The notes beneath the pieces were generated by a model. The model was given only the letters and a program-made list of their open reading frames with translations, was not told the origin of the DNA and did no database searches. Below, piece after piece: positions 8,710 through 17,273 of a stretch of 64,000 bases of DNA (within the stretch, counting starts at the first letter, position 1; every line of letters begins with the position of its first letter). The stretch is from Winogradskyella tangerina (GTDB lineage: Bacteria > Bacteroidota > Bacteroidia > Flavobacteriales > Flavobacteriaceae). Made by a program: the position numbers and the translations under genes. The stretch spans positions 248,001 through 312,000 of the forward strand of contig NZ_QERF01000004.1 in NCBI RefSeq assembly GCF_003260205.1, in the 5' to 3' direction.

Positions 8710-9435
8710 ATGGGCAAATTAGCAATTAACACAGCACAAAATGTCAATCTCGATTATAAGTTAATTGGATTAGGTGAACGCATGGTTGCTTTCTTGATCG
8801 ATGGTGTAATTTTGGTGACCTACATGACCATTATGGAAAATTTGGTTGTGATCTCAGAAATTTTTGATGCTGACGGTTGGACACGTCGTGGTTTCCTTGG
8901 ATTGTTTTATCTGCCAGCCTTCTTTTATTCTGTAGTCTGTCATATTGTTTTTGGTGGGCAAACCGTCGGGAAAATGATTATGAAGATTAAAGTCGTAAGG
9001 GTTGATGGTACACCGACGGAGTGGTATAATTTTTTTGTAAGATGGATGTTGCGCATAATTGATATTTGGATGTTCTTTTCGTCCATTGGTATCTTAAGCA
9101 TTTTATTGTCTGAAAAGAAACAGCGTGTTGGTGATGCAGCTGCAGGAACTGTTGTGATTAGCGTCAAGAAAAAACACAAGATTACAAGTACTATTCTTGA
9201 AGAAATAACCGATGATTATCAACCTGTGTTCAATAATGTAACACAGTTAACGGACAAGGATGTTCGTATAATAAAAGAGGCATTTTTACTTTCGAGAAAG
9301 AACAATGATTTCAAGACCTTGACTTTACTTAAGGCGAAAATATGTGAGACTTTAGGAATTGAATCTAAACTTTACGATGTTCAATTCATTGATACCATTT
9401 TGAAAGACTATAATTACTACACACAGAACATGTAA
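8710..9435 (+). CDS. RDD family membrane protein
   Basis: 241 residues from ATG 8710 (MGKLAINTAQNV). An RDD domain spans about 15-145: LGERMVAFLIDGVIL carries the Arg/Asp pair at its start, and GQTVGKMIMKIKVVRVDG plus RWMLRIIDIW follow. The cytosolic C-terminal part (about 150-241) is helical. RDD proteins are membrane proteins, a few linked to Na+/H+ transport. The gene is divergent from the SpoIIM operon, an arrangement also known for MoxR/DUF58/SpoIIM/RDD clusters in actinobacteria, which suggests one system. An upstream Met at 8608 was rejected because it lies inside the opposite-strand gene. Confidence 0.85.
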   Translation: MGKLAINTAQNVNLDYKLIGLGERMVAFLIDGVILVTYMTIMENLVVISEIFDADGWTRRGFLGLFYLPAFFYSVVCHIVFGGQTVGKMIMKIKVVRVDGTPTEWYNFFVRWMLRIIDIWMFFSSIGILSILLSEKKQRVGDAAAGTVVISVKKKHKITSTILEEITDDYQPVFNNVTQLTDKDVRIIKEAFLLSRKNNDFKTLTLLKAKICETLGIESKLYDVQFIDTILKDYNYYTQNM

Positions 9436-10046
9436 TGTTTTTTCAAACTTTAGACATATTTGGAACAGTTGCCTTTGCTATATCTGGAGTTTTGGTAGCG
9501 ATGCACAAGCGAATGGATCCTTTTGGCGTACTGATCATTGCTTTTGTTACTGCTGTTGGAGGTGGAACTCTACGTGATATCATGGTTGGTGTAACGCCTG
9601 TTTCATGGATGCGCAATATTACCTTTGTGTACGTTATTATTGGTGCTACGCTTTTCGCTATCATTTTTCGAAATCAATTAAAACATTTAAGACGTTCCTT
9701 ATTTTTATTCGACACCTTAGGAATTGGCCTTTATACAGTTGTGGGTATTGAAACCGGGTTGGTGGCAAATTTACATCCCCTTATTTGTATTGCACTAGGA
9801 ACCATGACCGCTTGTTTTGGTGGTGTAATTCGGGATATTCTTTGTAATGAAATTCCTGTGATTTTCAGAAAGGAAATTTATGCTACTGCTTGTATTATAG
9901 GTGGATTTACCTATTTTCTTTTGAAAGAATTTCTACAAGATCAAAACTATCTATTTATTATTGCGGGCTTGGTAGTAATTATTATTCGACTGTTGGCAGT
10001 AATATTCAAAATTAGTTTGCCAAGTCTCTACAAATCCGAGGACTAA
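9435..10046 (+). CDS. Trimeric intracellular cation (TRIC) channel family protein, YicG-like
   Basis: 203 residues with a twofold repeat of three helices, as in bacterial TRIC/UPF0126 proteins: the glycine-rich hinges AVGGGTLRDIMVG (about 41-53) and TACFGGVIRDILCNEIP (about 125-141) are the family signatures. TRIC proteins form trimeric K+-permeable channels in the inner membrane. The ATG overlaps the RDD stop by one base (TAATG), so the two are co-translated. It ends 3 bp before the convergent gene at 10050 with no hairpin between them. Confidence 0.9.
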   Translation: MFFQTLDIFGTVAFAISGVLVAMHKRMDPFGVLIIAFVTAVGGGTLRDIMVGVTPVSWMRNITFVYVIIGATLFAIIFRNQLKHLRRSLFLFDTLGIGLYTVVGIETGLVANLHPLICIALGTMTACFGGVIRDILCNEIPVIFRKEIYATACIIGGFTYFLLKEFLQDQNYLFIIAGLVVIIIRLLAVIFKISLPSLYKSED

Positions 10047-10049
10047 ATT

Positions 10050-10466
10050 TTAATTTTTGATGGTCTCTAAGGCATCAACAACTCCAGTTCTTAAAGTGTA
10101 GTTAAATGAAGAAATTAAGGGATCTATCGGACCTATAATGCCTTCAATCTCCCTGTAGGTAGTCGCTAAGTTTTTATAATAATCAATGAGATTATTAGGT
10201 TCTAGGCCATAATAGTTACTCCATTCTAACATATCCTCGCATTCTTCATAAGTTTCCAAGGCGTAGAGTACCATAAACCAATCGAATACTGCATTGTGTT
10301 TGCCGAAATCTTTAAATTCATCATCGATAAGAATATCCCAAGACTTGCTGCCAATCGTTAAGGTTACAAAAAATGTGTCTTCCCTCAATTCTCCGAAGCC
10401 TTGGGATATTTTGATATTGTATTTCTTGTATTGAGCCTTAAGATGTTCTACTTCGAGATATTCCAT
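10050..10466 (-). CDS. Hypothetical protein, 138 residues
   Basis: Acidic soluble protein without signal peptide or membrane helix. It is rich in Tyr, Glu and Asp, with segments SWDILIDDEFKDFG and YALETYEECEDMLEWSNYYG. I recognise no family. The start is ATG at 10464-10466 rather than the GTG just before it. It follows the M3 peptidase by 21 nt on the same strand and is probably co-transcribed. Confidence 0.7.
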   Translation of the reverse strand: MEYLEVEHLKAQYKKYNIKISQGFGELREDTFFVTLTIGSKSWDILIDDEFKDFGKHNAVFDWFMVLYALETYEECEDMLEWSNYYGLEPNNLIDYYKNLATTYREIEGIIGPIDPLISSFNYTLRTGVVDALETIKN

Positions 10467-10487
10467 CACATCTGTTCAATAGCTATT

Positions 10488-12632
10488 CTAACTCTGAGGA
10501 ACAGGAAACCCTCTATCACGCATTAAAGCTTCAATTTTGGCGTCTCTTCCTCTAAACTTTTTATAAGCTTCCGCAGGATCCATGGCATTTCGTGGCGCAA
10601 ATAAATACTTCACTAATTTTTCAGCCATGGCCTTATCATAGAATCCATCAGGTGCTTCTTTGAAAGCCTCAGAGGCATCACTTGTTAATACATCTGCCCA
10701 CATATAACCATAATATGCTGTAGCATAACCTTCACCTGAAAAGACATGACCAAAATGAGGTGTTCTATGTCGCATTGGTAATTCGCTAGGCATCCCTAAT
10801 TCGTCTAATGTTTCACGCTCAAATTTATCGATATCAATATCGGTTGGGTCTGCCAAATGTAACTTCATGTCAATAAGCGCAGAAGCCAAGTATTCTGTTG
10901 TTGCGAATCCTTGATTAAACGTTGAGGCTTTTTTAATTTTTGCGACGAGTTCAGCAGGAATAGGCTCACCGGTTTTATAATGTACCAGGTATTGATTGAT
11001 CACCTCGTCTGTAGACAACCAACGTTCTAATAATTGCGACTGGAATTCTGTGTAATCTCTTACGCCACCTTGCAAGGTTGGATATTTAACGTTGGCAGCA
11101 AAGAAATGCAAAGCATGACCAAATTCGTGGAAGAATGTTGTCGCATCGTCCCATGACACCAATACCGCTTCTCCAGGTGCTGGTTTTACAAAGTTTGAAT
11201 TGTTAGACGCCAACACATTGGTTTCACCTTCAAAAGTAGTATAATCTCTATACGTGGTTGCCCAGGCACCAGAGCGTTTGCCTTCACGTGCGTATGGATC
11301 TAAATACCACAGTCCGATGTGCTTGCCAGAATCTTTATCTGTGACTTCCCATACTTTAACATCTTCATGGAAAACAGGAACTGATCCTTCTTCAACTGGT
11401 GTAAAGTTGTAGTTAAAAATTTCACCTGCAACATAGAACATGGCTTCAGTTAACTTATCTAATTGAAGATATTGTTTTACTTCATCACTATCGAGGTCGT
11501 ATTTTTTCTTGCGTACTTTTTCAGCATAAAAACGATAATCCCAAGGTTCGATGGTTATGTTATCACCTAGCTCATCGGCAACGGCCTGCATGTCTGCAAC
11601 CTCTTCCTTTACGCGTGCAATAGATGCCGGCCAAACCTTAAGCATTAAATCCATGGCATTGTCGGGATGCTTGGCCATTCGGTCTTGCAGTCGCCATTCA
11701 GCATAATTATCATACCCTAAAAGTGCTACGCGCTCCTTTCGAAGTTTAAGGATATCTGCAATAATCTGATTATTGTCGTACTCATCCCCATTGTCACCTC
11801 TAGAATAGTAGTTTTCCCAAACTTGTTTACGAAGTTCTCGCTCTGTAGAATACCTAAGAAATGGATCCATAGAAGAACGTGTGTTCGTTACAGCATATTT
11901 ACCGTCTTGGCCTTTATCTGTAGCGATCTTAGCTGCAGATTTTATATAACCATCAGACAAACCACCGAGTTGGTCTTTAGTTAAATAGGTGACATAATTC
12001 TCTTCATCGTGTAAGACATTGTTAGAAAATTTTGTGTAGAGGGTTGAAAGTTCTTTATTAATCTCTGCGTACCGTTTTTTCTTTTCAGCATCAAGATTAG
12101 CCCCGTTCATTTCGAATTGTTTGTAGATCAAATCAACCACGCGTTGTTCTTGTGCACCCAAAGGGTTTTTCTGTGATTCATCATAAACCGCTTTGATACG
12201 TTGGAATAGTTTTTCATTCTGAAGAATTTTTGACCTGAAATCAGATAGTTTCGGTGCTAGCTCCGCCTGAACTTCTCTAAATTCTGGTGAAGACATATTA
12301 CTGCTCATAATGCCATAATAAGTAAATACTCTGTTCAGTGCCTTACCTGAACTTTCCATAGCAACAATGGTATTTTCGAAGGTAGGGTCTTCATCATTGT
12401 TGGCAATGACTTCAATTTCGCTTAAATTTAATTCCATTCCGGTTTCAACTGCTTCTTTCACATCGTCCACCTTCATTTTGTCGAATGCAGGGACGCCTTC
12501 AAATGGACCATCCCATTCCTGTAGGAGTATATTGTCCGTCATTAATTTATCGTCTGTATTTGGTTCTTCTTTACAACTTGAAAATAAAACTATACTGCTT
12601 AAAATGGCAGTTTTTAGAAATTTTGAATTCAT
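10488..12632 (-). CDS. M3 family zinc metallopeptidase (peptidyl-dipeptidase Dcp-like), lipoprotein
   Basis: 714 residues from the ATG at 12630-12632; this start puts a lipobox (SSIVLFSSC, Cys at about 20) directly after a short hydrophobic segment, so the upstream TTG/ATT extension to 12662 is not used. The zinc motif HEFGH (H502) with ALHFF after it, plus a second-shell Glu downstream, is intact. The family cleaves short peptides, Dcp removing C-terminal dipeptides. As a periplasmic-side lipoprotein it would digest imported or recycled peptides. Length is normal for Dcp/oligopeptidase A relatives. Confidence 0.93.
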   Translation of the reverse strand: MNSKFLKTAILSSIVLFSSCKEEPNTDDKLMTDNILLQEWDGPFEGVPAFDKMKVDDVKEAVETGMELNLSEIEVIANNDEDPTFENTIVAMESSGKALNRVFTYYGIMSSNMSSPEFREVQAELAPKLSDFRSKILQNEKLFQRIKAVYDESQKNPLGAQEQRVVDLIYKQFEMNGANLDAEKKKRYAEINKELSTLYTKFSNNVLHDEENYVTYLTKDQLGGLSDGYIKSAAKIATDKGQDGKYAVTNTRSSMDPFLRYSTERELRKQVWENYYSRGDNGDEYDNNQIIADILKLRKERVALLGYDNYAEWRLQDRMAKHPDNAMDLMLKVWPASIARVKEEVADMQAVADELGDNITIEPWDYRFYAEKVRKKKYDLDSDEVKQYLQLDKLTEAMFYVAGEIFNYNFTPVEEGSVPVFHEDVKVWEVTDKDSGKHIGLWYLDPYAREGKRSGAWATTYRDYTTFEGETNVLASNNSNFVKPAPGEAVLVSWDDATTFFHEFGHALHFFAANVKYPTLQGGVRDYTEFQSQLLERWLSTDEVINQYLVHYKTGEPIPAELVAKIKKASTFNQGFATTEYLASALIDMKLHLADPTDIDIDKFERETLDELGMPSELPMRHRTPHFGHVFSGEGYATAYYGYMWADVLTSDASEAFKEAPDGFYDKAMAEKLVKYLFAPRNAMDPAEAYKKFRGRDAKIEALMRDRGFPVPQS

Positions 12633-12732
12633 TTTAATCAGCTTTTGAAAATTATTAGACAAGGTAATAAAAAGAAAATTGAGGATTTTATGAAAACGAT
12701 TAATTGATTAGCTTAGTATGAGGACTACTGTC

Positions 12733-13398
12733 TTATGGCTGAACACGATGTAGTTTGAGTCTCATTTTTTCAATAAGTGTTTCTACCTCAGGTAATTGTT
12801 CTGTTTTTACCAGAATTATAGTATAAGAATCAGTATTCATATCAATATTGCGCAAAGAAATTCCGTAGGGTTGAAGTACCTCTTCAAAATGTTCAAATGC
12901 GTCATGAATGAACTTGTATTGGTCTAAGTCTATAGATTTTTGAAAGTCGACATCAAGATGATACTTTGTTTTAATTGCCTCTGTTATAAATCGATTTAAT
13001 TCCGTAGAAGGAGATTTAACGTCAAAGTATCCATACATATATATATTATGTTCAATCTGATAATCTATTACTTCTTGGCATACCAATTCATGAGAAATGT
13101 GCCAGTAATTATTATGTTGGTCACGTTGCTTGTTTCGATTTGTAATTGTGTTCAAAATACCCTTCGCTTCAATCGGACTAATAAGCAGATGAACAAGCTG
13201 ATTTAAGTAGACGAACTGATCTTCTTTTTCTTGTTGAGTCCACTCAGGAGGTTGCCAAATAGGTGATCGTTTAGTTTTATGTCGATCAATTATTGCCTTG
13301 GTTTTTTTGTCGGCTTTAATTTGACTTTGTCTAAAAACAAAATACAGCACGGCAAGCCCTGCTAAGACCAATAATTTGATTAAATAGTTTATTTCCAT
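12733..13398 (-). CDS. Membrane-anchored hypothetical protein
   Basis: 221 residues. An N-terminal helix (5-22, YLIKLLVLAGLAVLYFVF) with a following Arg/Lys-rich stretch anchors a cytosolic domain of mixed alpha/beta character. I recognise no family. Its ATG overlaps the cyclophilin stop by one base (CATTA on the plus strand), so it is translated with that gene. Stated function would be a guess; the tight coupling to a peptidyl-prolyl isomerase is the only hint. Confidence 0.7.
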   Translation of the reverse strand: MEINYLIKLLVLAGLAVLYFVFRQSQIKADKKTKAIIDRHKTKRSPIWQPPEWTQQEKEDQFVYLNQLVHLLISPIEAKGILNTITNRNKQRDQHNNYWHISHELVCQEVIDYQIEHNIYMYGYFDVKSPSTELNRFITEAIKTKYHLDVDFQKSIDLDQYKFIHDAFEHFEEVLQPYGISLRNIDMNTDSYTIILVKTEQLPEVETLIEKMRLKLHRVQP

Positions 13399-14099
13399 TA
13401 ATCAATAATTTCGATCTTTCTGATATACACATTATGCAGTGGCCAATCACCCTCATCGGTCTCAACACTATTGATCTCATCAACAACATCCATACCGCGA
13501 ATAACCTCACCAAATACGGTATAGTCCTTATCTAGATAATCTGCACCGCCAGTACGGTTGATAATAAAAAACTGAAAAGGAGATGCTAACTTATAGGCGT
13601 TCTCAATTTCGCTACTCGGCATAGAGACCGCGCCACGCTTATGAGTGTACCCGCGTTTAGTATCTGGAGGTAAAAGGTATTTGCCAATCTTTCTGCGACG
13701 TTTCGCGATGTTGTAATCATCACTACTTCCACCTTGAATCACAAAGTTTTTAACTACTCTGTAGAATTGCGTTCCGTCGAAATATTTGCGTTTCGTTAGG
13801 TATATAAAATTGGCACGGTGAAACTTTGTCTTATCATAGAGTTGAATATCAATAGTTCCGTAATCTGTGGTGATTCTCACTTTATCCTCCTTGTTTACTT
13901 TTTCATACTCCAAAAAATACTCCATAGCATTATCATCCGTTAAAATGGGATATTCTGATGCTGTGGTTTTCTTCGGAATTTCTTTAACCTGCTCTACAAT
14001 AGAATCTTTAGATTTTGGAGCATTTGATTGTTTTGAAGTTTGCTTATCTTCACAGCTGCATAGGATCAAAAAGCTAATAACAATCCATCTAATTTTCAT
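13398..14099 (-). CDS. Cyclophilin-type peptidyl-prolyl cis-trans isomerase, lipoprotein
   Basis: 233 residues. Lipoprotein signal MKIRWIVISFLILCSC (Cys 16). The cyclophilin fold covers about 75-230: TDYGTIDIQLYDKT, FDGTQFYRVVKNFVIQGG (the F-Y-R..F-x-I-Q-G-G core holds the catalytic Arg), then FQFFI and VFGEVIRGMDVVDEI. It would isomerise Xaa-Pro bonds in folding envelope proteins. The start codon lies back to back with that of the Nudix gene, 2 nt apart, so each promoter must lie within the other gene's coding sequence or transcription must come from elsewhere. Confidence 0.92.
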   Translation of the reverse strand: MKIRWIVISFLILCSCEDKQTSKQSNAPKSKDSIVEQVKEIPKKTTASEYPILTDDNAMEYFLEYEKVNKEDKVRITTDYGTIDIQLYDKTKFHRANFIYLTKRKYFDGTQFYRVVKNFVIQGGSSDDYNIAKRRRKIGKYLLPPDTKRGYTHKRGAVSMPSSEIENAYKLASPFQFFIINRTGGADYLDKDYTVFGEVIRGMDVVDEINSVETDEGDWPLHNVYIRKIEIID

Positions 14100-14101
14100 A
14101 C

Positions 14102-14743
14102 ATGTTATTTAATACGTTCTTAGAATCAGTAGTAAAAATAAAACATCTCGAACTTTTTGGAGAAGTATCGCACGCTAAAATGTCACCACCATATCGATTA
14201 CAATTAGCAGAGCGCATGCGAGAACGCGCTAAAACGGCCAAGGTTGCTGGCGTAATGGCATTATTTTATCCTAATTTGAAGGGTGAAACCTTTCTTGTAT
14301 TGATCTTGCGAAAAACCTATAAAGGCGTTCATTCGGCGCAGGTGGGTTTTCCTGGAGGAAAGTATGAAGAAACAGATGAAGATCTTATGGTGACTGCTCT
14401 GCGGGAAACAGAGGAGGAGGTAGGAGTGCCAGAAAGAGACCTCAATGTTATTAAAGCATTATCGCCTTTATACATACCACCGAGTAATTTTATTGTACAT
14501 CCATTTTTTGCAATTTCTGAAACTACCCCGAACTTTATTAAACAGGATGAGGAGGTTGAAGACATCATTGAGGTACCACTTTTAGATTTCTTAGATGAAT
14601 CGAATATTATAACCACAAGAGTACCAACCTCTTTTAATGTTGAGGTCGATGTGCCGGCTTTTAAATTAAATGGTCATATCGTTTGGGGAGCCACAGCAAT
14701 GATGCTTGGCGAAGTAAAAGACTTGTTAAAACAAGTGCTATAG
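14102..14743 (+). CDS. Nudix hydrolase, CoA pyrophosphatase family (NudL-like)
   Basis: 213 residues. The Nudix catalytic helix is seen in PGGKYEETDED and RETEEEVG (about 82-110), with the preceding VGFPGG segment and KTYKGVHSAQ typical of the CoA-pyrophosphatase branch. These enzymes split CoA into 4'-phosphopantetheine and 3',5'-ADP. The start MLFNTFLESVVKIK matches the usual N-terminus of flavobacterial homologues, so the close back-to-back arrangement with the cyclophilin gene is real. Specificity for CoA is by family, not shown here. Confidence 0.9.
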   Translation: MLFNTFLESVVKIKHLELFGEVSHAKMSPPYRLQLAERMRERAKTAKVAGVMALFYPNLKGETFLVLILRKTYKGVHSAQVGFPGGKYEETDEDLMVTALRETEEEVGVPERDLNVIKALSPLYIPPSNFIVHPFFAISETTPNFIKQDEEVEDIIEVPLLDFLDESNIITTRVPTSFNVEVDVPAFKLNGHIVWGATAMMLGEVKDLLKQVL

Positions 14744-14765
14744 CACATCATATTTGTTACATTTG
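14733..14765 (+). promoter_or_regulatory. Promoter of the PlsC-like gene
   Basis: TTG at 14733-14735, 22-nt spacer, TACATTTG at 14758-14765: a match to the Flavobacterium consensus TTG-N17-23-TAnnTTTG. Transcription would start near 14769, about 23 nt before the ATG. The -33 part overlaps the end of the Nudix gene. Confidence 0.6.
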
Positions 14766-14791
14766 TTCCTGATAAATATCTATAACTAACA

Positions 14792-15598
14792 ATGGGTTTA
14801 TTTAAAACCAATCCTTTTGGACACGTACTTTGGGTAAAAAAGTGGCTGATTAGAATCCTAGGTCTATTAACGCATCAACGGTTTAGAGGGTTTAATGAGC
14901 TTCAAATTGAAGGCTCTGAGATCATAAAAAATTTACCTGACACAAACGTTCTATTTATTTCAAACCATCAAACTTATTTTGCAGATGTGATCGCTATGTT
15001 CCATGTCTTTAATGCAAGTTTGAATGGACGGTTAGACAGTATTAAAAATGTAGGTTATTTATGGAATCCGAAGCTAAATATGTACTACGTAGCTGCTAAG
15101 GAAACGATGAAATCTGGACTTATACCAAAGATATTTGCCTACACCGGATCGATAAGTATTGAGCGCACATGGAGGTCTAAAGGACAAGATGTGAATCGTC
15201 AGGTTAAAATGAGCGACATTAGCAATATTAAAAAAGCGCTCGACGATGGCTGGGTAGTTACCTTTCCACAAGGAACGACCACGCCCTTCAAGCCAATCAG
15301 AAAAGGAACAGCACATATTATTAAGCAATACAAGCCAATCGTTGTACCTATCGTAATAGACGGTTTTAGACGTTCATTCGACAAAAAAGGACTCCGAATT
15401 AAAAAGAAAAATATTTATCAATCTTTTGAGGTAAAGGAGCCTCTAGTAATCGATTACGAAAACGAATCGATAGCAGAAATTGTTGAAAAGATCGAATATG
15501 CAATAGAGCAACACCCATCGTTCTTAAAAGTGATTCCACAAGAAGAATTAGAAGAAAAAGAACGCATGAACCGTGAACTTAGAGATTGGGTTAATTAA
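14792..15598 (+). CDS. 1-acyl-sn-glycerol-3-phosphate acyltransferase (PlsC) family protein with variant motifs
   Basis: 268 residues. Motif I reads NHQTYFAD (about 57-64), i.e. H-x5-D instead of the usual H-x4-D. Motif II-like SISIERTWRS and motif III FPQGTTTP follow, where the usual Glu of FPEGT is Gln. The C-terminal IVVPIVIDGFRRSF fits motif IV. The family transfers acyl chains to lysophosphatidic acid in phospholipid synthesis, on the inner face of the membrane. Both motif changes together may mean a different acceptor or a specialised branch. Its stop overlaps the opposite gene by 4 nt. Confidence 0.85.
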   Translation: MGLFKTNPFGHVLWVKKWLIRILGLLTHQRFRGFNELQIEGSEIIKNLPDTNVLFISNHQTYFADVIAMFHVFNASLNGRLDSIKNVGYLWNPKLNMYYVAAKETMKSGLIPKIFAYTGSISIERTWRSKGQDVNRQVKMSDISNIKKALDDGWVVTFPQGTTTPFKPIRKGTAHIIKQYKPIVVPIVIDGFRRSFDKKGLRIKKKNIYQSFEVKEPLVIDYENESIAEIVEKIEYAIEQHPSFLKVIPQEELEEKERMNRELRDWVN

Positions 15599-16626
15599 TC
15601 CTGTGAATTCTGAATTAATATATCTTCAAGGTAGTTTTTAAAATCTGCATTTTTATCCACGTGCAGAGCCAATACTTTAAAAGATCGTTTTATTCCATAT
15701 AATCCATTAAGAACGTTTTCAGTTTTTAGATGGATGATGGTATTGTGTGGTTCCAAAGCTCCTAATATAGACAGTTTTCTAACTGATTTATTTGTTTCGA
15801 TCTCTTTAGTCGATAATTCAATAGAACTGATATCATCTAAATCAATAACACTTTCGTTCATAATACCATATCTCAGGTAAACTTTATGATTATCAATAGT
15901 AATAGGCCTTTTAATCATCGATTTAAGGAATCCTATTATTTGAATTGCAGTATAAACACTTAATCCAGTAACAATATAAGCAACGAGCGAATTCCATTTT
16001 AATAGTAAAAAATGAATGGTCACTGTTTCTACGGCAATGATCAATTTAAAGACTAGTAAAAGACCTATCGTACCCGTATTTTTATGATAACTAAATTCGT
16101 TTGATTTTAGAGGTCTTCTTTTCCAATAAATGAATCCGTAATAGAATACTGAGATTTCAGTAACAACTGGCATTACAACTGCTTTTGGCAGAATTTCACT
16201 GCAAGTCATTTTTAAAGTAGTAAAAAAGTCGAATGCTCCATTCTTCTTCTTTTGTTTATAGCGTTGTTGAGCCTTATAGATTTTATAGATTACGAAACTT
16301 AAGATGCCAAGTTCTATAAATGGAAGAATCCAAGTCTTGAAGCCATTTAGGTATGTTTGGTTTTCTTCAGGTAAAATTACTGTACCGATGATAACACCCA
16401 AAATGATTAATGGTATGGCCGTTATTTTAGGGATAGAAGTTTTTCTTATGAGCAAGAAATAGATTAAGGGAATGGTTATTACTAAGTCTAAAGTAATGGC
16501 TAGAATTAAAACACTTGAATGCGTATTAAAAAACGGTGAAAATACAATTGCTACTACTGATGAAATTAATAAAAGTGGCACCCCAAAAACTAATAGGCCT
16601 TTATTAATATTTAAGGAGGAGTTCAC
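15595..16626 (-). CDS. Polytopic membrane protein, third gene of an ECF sigma operon
   Basis: 343 residues. About seven hydrophobic helices (roughly 10-28, 34-58, 66-84, 92-112, 150-165, 185-205, 212-232) and a C-terminal soluble domain (about 240-340) of beta-strands ending in a helix that resembles a bacterial PH-like fold (ITIDNHKVYLRYGIMNES, VIDLDDISSIEL). I recognise no named family. The start is GTG (16624-16626), 10 nt after the previous gene. Following sigma factor and putative anti-sigma genes, it may be part of the same membrane stress signalling unit, which is inference. Confidence 0.65.
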   Translation of the reverse strand: MNSSLNINKGLLVFGVPLLLISSVVAIVFSPFFNTHSSVLILAITLDLVITIPLIYFLLIRKTSIPKITAIPLIILGVIIGTVILPEENQTYLNGFKTWILPFIELGILSFVIYKIYKAQQRYKQKKKNGAFDFFTTLKMTCSEILPKAVVMPVVTEISVFYYGFIYWKRRPLKSNEFSYHKNTGTIGLLLVFKLIIAVETVTIHFLLLKWNSLVAYIVTGLSVYTAIQIIGFLKSMIKRPITIDNHKVYLRYGIMNESVIDLDDISSIELSTKEIETNKSVRKLSILGALEPHNTIIHLKTENVLNGLYGIKRSFKVLALHVDKNADFKNYLEDILIQNSQD

Positions 16627-16636
16627 TTTTAATTAA

Positions 16637-17269
16637 TTATACTTCAAGCTTCTTTAATTCCTTGTAATTTCTATTTAATCGCTTTAAAAGAATACCATAT
16701 ATAAGTCTGTAAAACAGCCATAAAATTAGTATGATAAAGCCAGCAGTAAAAGCCGAAACTGCATAGAATACCAACATTTGTGTGGTGCTTGCTTCAACAA
16801 TTTGTTGATGAAATTCAGGATTGTCTTGATATTCAAAATAAAGTGATAACGGAATTGACAAGAAGAACAAGGTTAGATTAAAAATCACATAGAACTTTAT
16901 GATCTTACGGGTTCTCAATATGCTCTCCATTAATTTTTTAGCACTGTCGGTAGAGGAGATGCCCTTATACGACCTGAATAATAAATAAATGAATAATAGA
17001 ATTACTAAATAACTGAAAATACTAATTCCGATGAAGAGCGGGTTTTCATAGCTTTCGTCGAGTTTTTCTCTAAAGGTAGTCGAAAGCATATAGGGTAAAA
17101 CTGATGCAAGTAGCCAAAAAACTAATTCGCCTATACTGATGTAAAACAATGTTTTTACAATTGAAGACGATTTTCGATGCAACATTGGGTAAATGTCAGA
17201 GTCCGTATAACTCTTAAAGTCGGTCTCCCCACTTTGCCAGTCCTTCTTTAATAATTCTAATTCATCCAT
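16637..17269 (-). CDS. Membrane protein, putative anti-sigma partner
   Basis: 210 residues. A cytosolic N-terminal 40 residues (MDELELLKKDWQSGE.., then IYPMLHRKSSSIVK) followed by four membrane helices (about 41-62, 80-103, 125-147, 165-192). It starts 4 nt after the sigma factor. The topology, a cytosolic N-tail on a membrane anchor directly downstream of an ECF sigma gene, is that of an anti-sigma factor, but no zinc-binding ASD motif (HxxxCxxC) is present. The role is inferred from context only. Confidence 0.65.
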   Translation of the reverse strand: MDELELLKKDWQSGETDFKSYTDSDIYPMLHRKSSSIVKTLFYISIGELVFWLLASVLPYMLSTTFREKLDESYENPLFIGISIFSYLVILLFIYLLFRSYKGISSTDSAKKLMESILRTRKIIKFYVIFNLTLFFLSIPLSLYFEYQDNPEFHQQIVEASTTQMLVFYAVSAFTAGFIILILWLFYRLIYGILLKRLNRNYKELKKLEV

Positions 17270-17273
17270 AAGC

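Noticed and set aside
12367..12648. 93-codon open frame opposite the M3 peptidase N-terminus
   Set aside because: Composition is Ser/Phe-rich shadow sequence; the opposite strand has a clear lipoprotein start.
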